A stretch of DNA of 19,252 bases, from contig CADCVI010000252.1 of assembly GCA_902806105.1 (NCBI GenBank), forward strand, positions 1-19,252, given 5' to 3'. Source of the stretch: an uncultured Rubrobacteraceae bacterium. GTDB taxonomy: Bacteria > Actinomycetota > Rubrobacteria > Rubrobacterales > Rubrobacteraceae. The notes beneath the pieces are model-generated. The model saw only the letters and a list, made by a program, of their open reading frames with translations. It was not told the DNA's origin and did no database searches. Below are positions 13,387-19,252 of this stretch, one piece after another. Position numbers and translations under genes: made by a program. Numbering within the stretch: position 1 is the stretch's first letter; every line of letters begins with the position of its first letter.

Positions 13387-14763
13387 TTACCGGACGCGGG
13401 CGGCGGTAGAATCCTCCGCCACGGTCTCTGCCTCGTCCAGGCTCTTCACGTCGCGGGTACCGAACATGAGCAAGCCGGACAGTATCGTGGCGAGGCCACC
13501 GCTCAGAAACGCGGCGGTTACGATGTCCGTACCCAGGCCGAGGAAGAGCGAGAGCAGAGCACTACCTGCGATCGCCCCCAGCGGGCCCATGGCGTTTACG
13601 AACGAGGTACCCGTCCCCCGCACCCTGGTCGGGAAAGACTCACCCATAAAGAACAGCAGAGCCGCGTAGGGACCGATAATAAAGAACAGCCCGATCGTGT
13701 ACATGGTCAGCACGAAGGCCGGGGAATCGGGTCCGAAAAGCATCAGCGTGTAGGCAGTGCCGGAGATCAGCCAGCCGCCAGCGATGGTCAGGCGACGACC
13801 GATGATGTCCCCGACGAACCCGTGACAGATGTAGCCGATGTAGGCTGCGGCGTTCGAGACGACGAGGATGAGGAGCGCGTTCGTGAACTCCACGCCCTTA
13901 CCCTCCGTAAGAACCGTGGTGCCGAGCACGGCGAAGACCTGGATGCCGATCCAGTTCATCAGCATCGCGAGGCTGATGAAGATGGTGTGCTTCCTGATGC
14001 CCGGCTCGAAGAGCTGCTTGAAGGTCGACTCGTCGGCGTGGCTGACGTCTATGCCGTACTGCCTACCGAAATCGGCGGCCTCGTCGCGCCGGCCCTGCTT
14101 CTCCAGGGAACGAACGTGCTTCATCGCCTGGAACCTCGGAGATTCCCTGAGCTTGAAACCGAGGATAACGATAATCACCGCCGGGAACGTCGCAATGAGG
14201 AACGTCCCCCTCCAGCCGACGGCCGGCACCAAGACCGCCGCCAGGGCGGCCCCCATCAGCACACCTATCGGCCACCCGCCCTGCACCAGGCTGTAGATGA
14301 ACCCGCGGTTCTTGCGGTTGCCGTACATCTCGTTGAGGTAGGTGGCGTTCACCGCCTGCTCCGAGTAGCCCAGGCCCGAGAAGGTGCGGATTACGGTCAT
14401 GTACAGACCCGCGATCGCCCCGGGAGCAAGGGCCGTGAGCCCCGAGCTTATTGCCGCCCCAGCGGTCGCGATGATCATGGAAGGTTTCCGGCCCAGATAG
14501 TCGAGCATCGGCCCGACCGCGAGCGCCACGAGGAACGTACCGACGCCGACGAATGTGACTATGAGCGTGGCGAAGGCGGTGGACCAGCCGAACTCCTCCG
14601 AGATGACCGGGAGCAGCGTCCCGAACAGCGTGTAATCGTAGACCGAGAAGGTCCACGCCAGAAAACAAACGATCGACGAATAAACCAACGTCTTGTTGGT
14701 GATGGGACGTGTGTCTACCCCTCCCGTGTCACCACCGCGACCCTGATGCTGCGAATTAGCCAA
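13387..14763 (-). CDS. MFS metabolite:H+ symporter, 12 TM
   Basis: This is a ~458-residue major facilitator protein with about 12 hydrophobic segments and a central hydrophilic loop (about residues 205-260). The first half carries motif A as GPMLDYLGRKP (84-94) and RESPRF after TM6. The second half repeats GDIIGRR, and FPTRVRGTG lies before the last helices. The acidic VYDYTLFGTLLP segment in TM1 is like aromatic-acid or carboxylate H+ symporters. I place the start at TTG 14763 (TTG 14769 is equally possible), as AAAGG lies just upstream and the promoter at 14856-14827 excludes the longer frame starting at 14877. It probably imports the substrate of the neighbouring hydrolases, because its promoter shares their TGTAC-type element. 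Confidence 0.88.
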   Translation of the reverse strand: MANSQHQGRGGDTGGVDTRPITNKTLVYSSIVCFLAWTFSVYDYTLFGTLLPVISEEFGWSTAFATLIVTFVGVGTFLVALAVGPMLDYLGRKPSMIIATAGAAISSGLTALAPGAIAGLYMTVIRTFSGLGYSEQAVNATYLNEMYGNRKNRGFIYSLVQGGWPIGVLMGAALAAVLVPAVGWRGTFLIATFPAVIIVILGFKLRESPRFQAMKHVRSLEKQGRRDEAADFGRQYGIDVSHADESTFKQLFEPGIRKHTIFISLAMLMNWIGIQVFAVLGTTVLTEGKGVEFTNALLILVVSNAAAYIGYICHGFVGDIIGRRLTIAGGWLISGTAYTLMLFGPDSPAFVLTMYTIGLFFIIGPYAALLFFMGESFPTRVRGTGTSFVNAMGPLGAIAGSALLSLFLGLGTDIVTAAFLSGGLATILSGLLMFGTRDVKSLDEAETVAEDSTAARVR

Positions 14764-14826
14764 GGACAACCGCCTTTCTTTATCCCCATTTTCCTTCCCC
14801 TGCCGGGGGAGGCTTATCGTCCGGCA

Positions 14827-14856
14827 ATCATAGATTGGTATGTACATTTGTGTCAA
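14827..14856 (-). promoter_or_regulatory. MFS promoter with TGTAC-type operator
   Basis: On the minus strand a perfect TTGACA (14856-14851) and TATGAT (14832-14827) are 18 bp apart, about 60 bp before the transporter start. The spacer carries TGTACATACC (14846-14837), matching TGTACTTACA at 4640 and TGTACGCACA at 2900-2891. It is the strongest promoter match in the window. Confidence 0.7.
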
Positions 14857-14944
14857 CCACAGCGTTTGGCCGAACATGGTCGCTGCTCTGGGTCCGGCGT
14901 CTGTGTTTTACTCATGGGAGGCTACGAAAGGTTTCCGGCAAGAT

Positions 14945-15280
14945 ATGTCGTACGTTACGTGGTCGTTGGTGATGTTCGCGGTGATCTCGCTCTGGGGCGT
15001 GGCGATGTCTCAGATCGGTGGACAGCTGCGCCAGGGTTTGTTTCCCGCTGCGCGTCTGGCGGCGATGGCGGTAACCATCTCCGTCGTCGCGGTCGCCACG
15101 CTCGTGGTCGCGGGCGCGGCCTTCTTCGGTGCTCCCTCCGCGGCAGGCGACCCGGAGCGGGGCATCCGGGAGCAACCGGCTTGCCCCGCAGAGGTAAGGG
15201 GGGCGTTCGTATTCAGCTTCGGCCTCGAGCAGGCTTCGCGGGCCGCTTCGGATTGTTCGGTGAGGAGCGCCGGGGGCTGA
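14945..15280 (+). CDS. Small two-TM membrane protein, unknown function
   Basis: This is a possible 111-residue membrane protein, divergent from the MFS gene. Two hydrophobic stretches are visible: about residues 4-21 (WSLVMFAVISLWGVAM) and 38-61 (MAVTISVVAVATLVVAGAAFF), joined by a polar SQIGGQLRQG loop. A ~45-residue hydrophilic tail containing two Cys follows. Codons in the first two thirds have strongly GC-rich third positions, as in the real genes here, and the opposite strand offers no competing gene. The ribosome site is weak (AAAGG about 13 bases upstream), so the start is uncertain. I do not recognise the family. It fills most of the otherwise empty 14878-15327 stretch and ends just before a hairpin. 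Confidence 0.5.
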   Translation: MSYVTWSLVMFAVISLWGVAMSQIGGQLRQGLFPAARLAAMAVTISVVAVATLVVAGAAFFGAPSAAGDPERGIREQPACPAEVRGAFVFSFGLEQASRAASDCSVRSAGG

Positions 15281-15286
15281 GCCCTG

Positions 15287-15319
15287 GCGCGTATCGGGGA
15301 TCATCCGCCCGATACGCGC
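15287..15319. terminator. Bidirectional terminator hairpin
   Basis: GCGCGTATCGGG (15287-15298) and CCCGATACGCGC (15308-15319) form a perfect 12-bp stem with a 9-base loop. It lies 8 bp past the biotin carboxylase stop on the minus strand and 6 bp past the small membrane-protein stop on the plus strand, so it probably serves both convergent genes. Confidence 0.7.
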
Positions 15320-15327
15320 GGGTCTGC

Positions 15328-16674
15328 CTAGCTTTCTTTACTCAACAGCCCTTCGAGGTAGCCGGTGTCGTACCTCCCTGAGAGGAACGCCTCCTCGTCC
15401 AGCAGCCGGAGGTGCAGGGGGATGGTGGTTTTGATGCCCTCCAGGCGGTACTCGTTCAGGGCCCGGCGGCCACGGGCGAGGGCCTCGTTCCGGTCGGCGC
15501 CCCACACGACGAGCTTCCCGACCATGGAATCGTAGAACGGCGGGATCTGGTAGCCCCCGAAGACCGCCGTGTCCACCCGGACGCCGGGGCCACCGGGCAC
15601 CTCGACGGCCGTGACCTCCCCCGGCGACGGGAAGAAATTGTTCTCGGGGTCCTCGGCGTTGATGCGGAACTCTATGGCGTGTCCGGAGAGCGGGATCTCG
15701 TCTTGCTTCAGCGAGAGCCCCTCGCCCGCCGCGACCTTCAGCTGCTCCTTGACGAGGTCTACGCCCGTGATCTCCTCCGTGATCGGGTGTTCTACCTGTA
15801 TGCGGGTGTTCATCTCTATAAAGTAGAAGTTCTCGTCTTCGTCCACCAGAAACTCGACGGTCCCCGCGTTCGCGTAGCCCGCCTGCTCCGCGAGCCGCAC
15901 GGCGGCGCCGGTGATGGCCTCGCGCGTCGCCGGGCTCAGCCCCGGAGAAGGCGCCTCCTCCAGAAGCTTCTGCCGCCGCCGCTGCATCGAGCACTCGCGC
16001 TCGTAGAAGTGGACGACGTTCCCCTCCCCGTCGCCCATCACCTGTACCTCCACGTGCCGGGGGTCCGTCAGGAACTTCTCCAGGTACACCGAGCCCTCCC
16101 CGAAGGACGCCGCGGCCTCGCGCGACGCCGCCCTCACGGCCTCTTCGAGCTCGCCCGCGCTCTCGACGACGCGGATACCCCGCCCGCCGCCCCCGGCCGC
16201 CGCCTTGACCATAACGGGAAACCCGATCTCCTCGGCCTTCTCCAGCGCCTCCGAGGGGCTTGCGTTGCCGACGGTGCCGGGAACTATCGGCACGTCCGCC
16301 TCCCTGGCGATCCGCCGCGCGGCCGACTTGTCCCCCATCTTCTCTATGGTCTCTGCCGACGGCCCGACGAAGACCAGACCGGCCTCGCGGCAGGCCCGGG
16401 CGAAACCTGCGTTCTCCGCGAGAAACCCATACCCCGGGTGTACCGCGTCGGCCCCCGTCTCCTTCGCCGCCCCGATAAGCTTCTCGACGTCGAGGTAGCT
16501 CTTCCGGGCGGCGGCCGGGCCGATGTGTACCGCCTCGTCTGCGAGGCGGACGTGCAGGGCTTCCGCGTCCGCGTCCGAGTAGACGGCGACGGACGGGATT
16601 TCGAGCTCCCGGCAGGCGCGGATTATGCGCACGGCGATCTCACCACGATTAGCTACCAGAACCTTCTTCAGCAT
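15328..16674 (-). CDS. Biotin carboxylase (AccC-like) subunit
   Basis: This is a 448-residue biotin carboxylase that uses ATP and bicarbonate to carboxylate biotin on a carrier protein. It shows KKVLVANRGEIAVRI at the N-terminus, HPGYGFLAEN (79-88), MGDKSAAR, the ATP-grasp glycine loop GGGGRGIR (161-168), CSMQRRRQKLLEEAPSP and FIEMNTRIQVEHPITE with the Mg/ATP ligands. The ATG at 16674 gives the standard AccC length; the open frame further upstream adds unrelated sequence and is rejected. It is transcribed away from the carboxyltransferase-type genes that start 200 bp beyond it, which suggests a shared enzyme. No biotin carrier (AMKM motif) is visible in the window. It could also serve an acyl-CoA carboxylase encoded elsewhere. 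Confidence 0.92.
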   Translation of the reverse strand: MLKKVLVANRGEIAVRIIRACRELEIPSVAVYSDADAEALHVRLADEAVHIGPAAARKSYLDVEKLIGAAKETGADAVHPGYGFLAENAGFARACREAGLVFVGPSAETIEKMGDKSAARRIAREADVPIVPGTVGNASPSEALEKAEEIGFPVMVKAAAGGGGRGIRVVESAGELEEAVRAASREAAASFGEGSVYLEKFLTDPRHVEVQVMGDGEGNVVHFYERECSMQRRRQKLLEEAPSPGLSPATREAITGAAVRLAEQAGYANAGTVEFLVDEDENFYFIEMNTRIQVEHPITEEITGVDLVKEQLKVAAGEGLSLKQDEIPLSGHAIEFRINAEDPENNFFPSPGEVTAVEVPGGPGVRVDTAVFGGYQIPPFYDSMVGKLVVWGADRNEALARGRRALNEYRLEGIKTTIPLHLRLLDEEAFLSGRYDTGYLEGLLSKES

Positions 16675-16810
16675 CGTGTCATAGCCTCCATCCCGGTTTA
16701 CTGAGCGAGCGGCCTCCCATGGTACCCCCGTAGGGCGGGCTACGCCCCGCCTCTCCCTTCCGGTGCCGTGGATCAGGTGCTTCTTCAGAAACCCTTGCCT
16801 CTCGAGGCGA

Positions 16811-16839
16811 TTGACCGGGGTTTCCGGCGCTAGTACTAT
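16811..16839 (+). promoter_or_regulatory. Promoter of the carboxyltransferase genes
   Basis: TTGACC (16811-16816) and TACTAT (16834-16839) are 17 bp apart, about 37 bp before the ATG, with the ribosome site at 16857-16864 downstream of the expected start point. No TGTAC-type element is present in this spacer, so this unit may be regulated separately from the hydrolase operon. Confidence 0.5.
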
Positions 16840-16875
16840 CCCGGCACCGTCGAGGGAAGGAGGGTGCGACAAGCC

Positions 16876-17781
16876 ATGGGACGCAACATCGAAACCGGGC
16901 TGCCGGGGGCACGCTACACATATGGTGGGGACGAGTTCGTCTTCGTGGAGCTGGCGGAGGCGATGAGCCTCGGCGTCAACTTCCGGGCGATGGCGATCAC
17001 GAACAAGCTCAGGGAAGAAGACATCGCCGGCATCATCGACATCTGCCCCTCCAACGCCTCGTACATGGTCCGGATAGATCCCGACAAGCTGCACCCGGAC
17101 GAGTTGATCTCGCGCCTCGAGGAGATAGACGCGGAGGTCGGCGACATCCAGGGCTTCGAGCTCGAAACCCGCGTCGTCGATGTCCCCGTGATGATGAACG
17201 ACCCCTGGACCCACGAGGCCCTGATGCGCTTTCGCGACCGCCACCAGGACCCGGAGGCAACCGATCTAGAGTACTCGGCGCGCATCAACGGCTACGCCTC
17301 GACGGAGGACTTCATCGCCGCCCTCCTGGGCTCGCCGTGGCTCGTGACCATGATCGGGTTCGTGCCCGGGCTGCCGTGGTGCTACCAGCTCGTCCCGCCC
17401 GAGGAGCAGGTCGAGGTGCCAAAGTACGTGAGGCCCCGCACCTTCACCCCCGAGCGGGCCTTCGGCTTCGGCGGCGGGTTCGCGGTGATCTACTCGGTGC
17501 AGGGCGCGGGCGGCTACCAGCTCTACGGCCTCGCCCCCGCCCCCGTCCTCGACGTCGAACAGAAGCTCCCCGACTTCGAGGACTCGATAGTCTTCCCGAA
17601 GCCCGGCGACATCTTCAACTACCGCGGGATAGAACGGGAGGAGTTCGACGAGATCCGGGGACGGGTGGAGGACGGCACCTTCCGCTACCGCACCCGTCCG
17701 TTCACCTTCCAGCCGGACCGCTCGCTCGCCGACCCGCACGGGTACAACAAGGAGATCCTGGGGGTGCTGTATGGCGATTAA
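16876..17781 (+). CDS. Carboxyltransferase subunit, KipI/PxpB family, urea-carboxylase-like long form
   Basis: This is a 301-residue protein of the CT_C_D (KipI, allophanate hydrolase subunit 1) family. It is clearly longer than the ~220-240 residues of PxpB/KipI. The second half reads like the C-terminal half of the urea-carboxylase carboxyltransferase domain: EYSARINGY (132-140), GFVPGLPWCYQLVPPEE (161-177), then PRTFTPERAFGFGGGFAVIYS, GAGGYQLYG and a C-terminal FPKPGDIFNYR segment with a basic/aromatic tail. The PxpB hallmark YGG...GPDL after the first domain is absent (VPVMMNDPW instead). ATG 16876 is preferred to GTG 16864, which overlaps the ribosome site. It overlaps the next gene by 11 bp. 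I infer a biotin-dependent carboxyl transfer to an amide-type substrate; 5-oxoprolinase subunit B is the default database-style name. Confidence 0.85.
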   Translation: MGRNIETGLPGARYTYGGDEFVFVELAEAMSLGVNFRAMAITNKLREEDIAGIIDICPSNASYMVRIDPDKLHPDELISRLEEIDAEVGDIQGFELETRVVDVPVMMNDPWTHEALMRFRDRHQDPEATDLEYSARINGYASTEDFIAALLGSPWLVTMIGFVPGLPWCYQLVPPEEQVEVPKYVRPRTFTPERAFGFGGGFAVIYSVQGAGGYQLYGLAPAPVLDVEQKLPDFEDSIVFPKPGDIFNYRGIEREEFDEIRGRVEDGTFRYRTRPFTFQPDRSLADPHGYNKEILGVLYGD

Positions 17782-18745
17782 GGTCAGGAAGCCGGGCCTC
17801 CTCACGACCGTCCAGGATGCCGGCCGCTTCGGCGAGTACGCCATCGGGATGCCGCCGTCGGGGGCGATGGACGCCTTCTCCTACGCCGTCGGGAACTACC
17901 TCGTGGGCAACGAGGACGGGGCGGCGGGGCTCGAGATCACCTACTTCGGCCCGGAGCTGGAGTTCACCGAAGCCGCGGTCGTCGCAGTAACCGGCGCGGA
18001 CCTTCCGCCGAAGGTAAACGGCGAGGAGGTCCCGACCTGGGAGGCGTTCTCCGTGGAGGAGGGCGACGTCCTTTCTTTCGGCTACCTCAGGAGCGGGGCC
18101 CGGTCGTACCTCGCCGTAGCCGGCGGCATAGACGTGCCGGTTTTTATCCACAGCCGCTCGACGTACACCCTTATAGGACTGGGGGGGCACGAGGGCCGCG
18201 CCCTGAAGGAGGGCGACAATCTGAAGATCGGCGAGGCCGGGGACCGTTCCGGCCGGGTCGGGATGGCGGTTGCGCGCGAGCAGATCCCGACCTACTCCAA
18301 GGAGACGGAGCTTAGGGTCATCATAGGGCTGGCGAGCTACCGGCTGACGGAAGAGAGCATGCGGACGTTCCTCGACACCACGTGGACGGTGACGCCTGAC
18401 GCGGACCGCGTCGGCTACCGCTACAAGGGCGGCGAGCTCGGGTTCGTCGAGCGGGAGCAGCCCGCGGGCGCGGGGGCGGACCCCGCCAACGTCGTGGACT
18501 TCGGCTACCCGGTTGGTTCCATCCAGGTTCCGGGCGGGGTCGAGCCGATCGTGCTGCTGAACGACGCGGTGACCGGGGGCGGCTACGCGACCATCGGCAC
18601 CGTCATAAGCGTCGACCGCGACGCGCTCGCCCAGACGGGGACCAACGACAAGACCCGCTTTCGCCGCGTGGAGCTCGCGGAGGCCCTGGAGGCCCGCGAG
18701 GCGAGGCGCCGGCAGTTGGCGGAGATCCGGCAGGCCTTGCTGTAG
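17771..18745 (+). CDS. Biotin-dependent carboxyltransferase subunit, KipA/PxpC family, urea-carboxylase-like
   Basis: This is a 324-residue CT_A_B (KipA, allophanate hydrolase subunit 2) protein. Family motifs are KPGLLTTVQDAGRFGE (7-22), GMPPSGAMDAFSYAVGN (26-42) and LVGNEDGAAGLEIT (44-57). A later AGGIDVP...HSRSTYTL...GGHEGRALKEGD block follows, and a C-terminal GGGYATIGTVISVD takes the place of the final substrate loop. The PPSG and SRSTxTL-GGHxGRAL wording resembles the urea-carboxylase N-half of the carboxyltransferase domain, as recalled, more than standard PxpC. A 26-residue Arg/Glu/Leu-rich helical tail (RRVELAEALEAREARRR) ends the protein. It overlaps the upstream gene by 11 bp, ensuring 1:1 expression of the two halves. 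With a biotin carboxylase nearby, a split carboxylase is plausible; the acceptor substrate is unknown. Confidence 0.87.
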   Translation: MAIKVRKPGLLTTVQDAGRFGEYAIGMPPSGAMDAFSYAVGNYLVGNEDGAAGLEITYFGPELEFTEAAVVAVTGADLPPKVNGEEVPTWEAFSVEEGDVLSFGYLRSGARSYLAVAGGIDVPVFIHSRSTYTLIGLGGHEGRALKEGDNLKIGEAGDRSGRVGMAVAREQIPTYSKETELRVIIGLASYRLTEESMRTFLDTTWTVTPDADRVGYRYKGGELGFVEREQPAGAGADPANVVDFGYPVGSIQVPGGVEPIVLLNDAVTGGGYATIGTVISVDRDALAQTGTNDKTRFRRVELAEALEAREARRRQLAEIRQALL

Positions 18746-18750
18746 ACGCT

Positions 18751-18784
18751 CCCGATGAGTCCGACGCTCGTCGGACTCATCGGG
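18751..18784 (+). terminator. Perfect 16-bp hairpin after the CT subunit genes
   Basis: CCCGATGAGTCCGACG (18751-18766) pairs with CGTCGGACTCATCGGG (18769-18784) around CT. It begins 5 bp after the stop codon. No U-run follows (GGGACGG), but the stem is long enough to terminate or attenuate transcription before the LamB/YcsF gene. A second small stem (CCCCG 18794-18798 with CGGGG 18806-18810) comes directly after. Confidence 0.7.
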
Positions 18785-18810
18785 GGACGGTCTCCCCGTC
18801 GCTCGCGGGG

Positions 18811-18840
18811 TTGACAGTTCGTGTTGGGGAGCGAGCAGTT
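18811..18840 (+). promoter_or_regulatory. Possible promoter of LamB/YcsF gene (-35 only convincing)
   Basis: A perfect TTGACA at 18811-18816 follows the hairpin and lies 50 bp before the ATG. No good -10 is found at 16-19 bp spacing (nearest GCAGTT). It is recorded because the terminator upstream would otherwise leave the last gene dependent on read-through. Confidence 0.3.
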
Positions 18841-18865
18841 TGTAGCCGCTCCAGAAGGAGGCGTT

Positions 18866-19252
18866 ATGCACATAGACTTCAATTGCGACATGGGCGAGAG
18901 CTTCGGACCCTACACTTTCGGGGCCGACGAGGAGCTGATGCGCTACATAAGCTCGGCGAACGTGGCCGGCGGCTTCCACGCGGGCGACCCGACCACGATG
19001 CGGAAGACCGTCGCGCTGGCGAAGCAGCACGGCGTCGCCGTGGGGGTCCACAACGGATACCGGGACCTCGTCGGGTTCGGGCGGCGGGAGATGAACGTTC
19101 CTCCGGAGGAGGTCCAGGACGAGCTGCTCTACCAGCTCGGGGCGTTGAGGGAATTCGCGCGGCTGCACGGTATGGATGTCCAGCACGTAAAGCCGCACGC
19201 CTCTCTCTACATGGTCGCCGCCCGCGACGAAGGGATCGCGCGCGCGATCGTA
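18866..19252 (+). CDS. LamB/YcsF family (PxpA-like) protein, N-terminal part, cut by window end
   Basis: The first 129 residues of a LamB/YcsF protein, the family of 5-oxoprolinase subunit A, are visible; the remainder (about half) lies beyond the window. [10 protein letters not shown] at the N-terminus, [14 protein letters not shown] (36-49) and [10 protein letters not shown] (107-116) identify the family. Several near-invariant positions differ from PxpA as I recall it: ANxACGFHAGD reads [11 protein letters not shown] (Gly35 for Cys), AHPSxPD reads VHNGYRD (61-67), and KPHGALYN reads KPHASLYM. These surround the expected active site, so another cyclic or linear amide substrate is likely (inference). 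AGAAGGAGG sits a few bases before the ATG. It probably works with the two carboxyltransferase-family proteins just upstream. Confidence 0.88.
   Translation, partial: MHIDFNCDMGESFGPYTFGADEELMRYISSANVAGGFHAGDPTTMRKTVALAKQHGVAVGVHNGYRDLVGFGRREMNVPPEEVQDELLYQLGALREFARLHGMDVQHVKPHASLYMVAARDEGIARAIV

Noticed and set aside
13387..14877. MFS gene starting at 14877
   Set aside because: The first 38 codons would lie upstream of and across the TTGACA/TATGAT promoter; the TTG at 14763 or 14769 downstream of a ribosome site fits better.
12853..15381. 842-codon open frame on the plus strand across the SDR and MFS genes
   Set aside because: It is antisense to two well-supported genes (SDR and MFS), has Arg/Asp/His-rich low-complexity wording typical of GC-rich shadow frames, and has no ribosome site.
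15328..17244. Long 638-codon version of the biotin carboxylase
   Set aside because: The extra 190 N-terminal codons are antisense to the KipI-like gene and its promoter; the standard AccC N-terminus begins at the ATG at 16674.
16876..19252. Plain 5-oxoprolinase operon (pxpBCA)
   Set aside because: Not excluded, but the long KipI-like protein, urea-carboxylase-like wording and altered PxpA signatures make a simple transfer of that name unsafe.

Overview
The window is high-GC DNA with dense, short-gapped operons, strong Shine-Dalgarno sites, GTG/TTG starts and no introns. This points to a high-GC Gram-positive bacterium, and a Rubrobacter-like actinomycete is my best guess from the general look of the proteins. 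I see no rRNA, tRNA, CRISPR array, intact transposase or transcription regulator gene in the window.

Layout. (1) 1-1741: the tail of a type II thioesterase, then a minus-strand pair made of a small CxxC protein and a CobW-type GTPase. (2) 1902-4595: a NodB-fold deacetylase/cyclic-imidase-like protein (minus) diverges from an asparaginase and a MaoC hydratase (plus). (3) 4632-11405: one likely operon of six genes: Mn-type cyclase-family hydrolase, amidase-signature amidase, M20 carbamoylase, hydantoinase, carbamoylsarcosine-amidase-like cysteine hydrolase, and an ornithine-cyclodeaminase/mu-crystallin protein. (4) 11406-11751: a gene-free stretch carrying what looks like a decayed IS605/TnpB right end. 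(5) 11752-14763 (minus): an MFS transporter followed by two short-chain dehydrogenases, with a hairpin at each junction. (6) 14945-15280: a probable small membrane protein. (7) 15328-19252: a biotin carboxylase (minus) diverging from two carboxyltransferase subunits and a LamB/YcsF protein that runs off the window.

How the genes may work together. At least eight of the enzymes belong to families that break or modify C-N bonds of amides, cyclic amides, imides or ureides. The simplest reading is a catabolic island for cyclic amides or ureides: import by the MFS carrier, ring opening by the hydantoinase, NodB-like and cyclase-family hydrolases, release of ammonia by the carbamoylase and amidases, and carbon processing by the dehydrogenases, the OCD-like protein and MaoC. 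The actual substrate cannot be read from sequence. Two observations strengthen the case for a co-ordinated system. First, three promoters (deacetylase, six-gene operon, transporter) each carry a closely similar TGTAC-centred element in the -35/-10 spacer, which looks like a shared operator. Second, the carboxyltransferase subunits resemble the two halves of the urea-carboxylase carboxyltransferase domain more than they resemble standard 5-oxoprolinase subunits. Together with the adjacent biotin carboxylase they suggest a split, ATP- and biotin-dependent carboxylase acting on an amide nitrogen.
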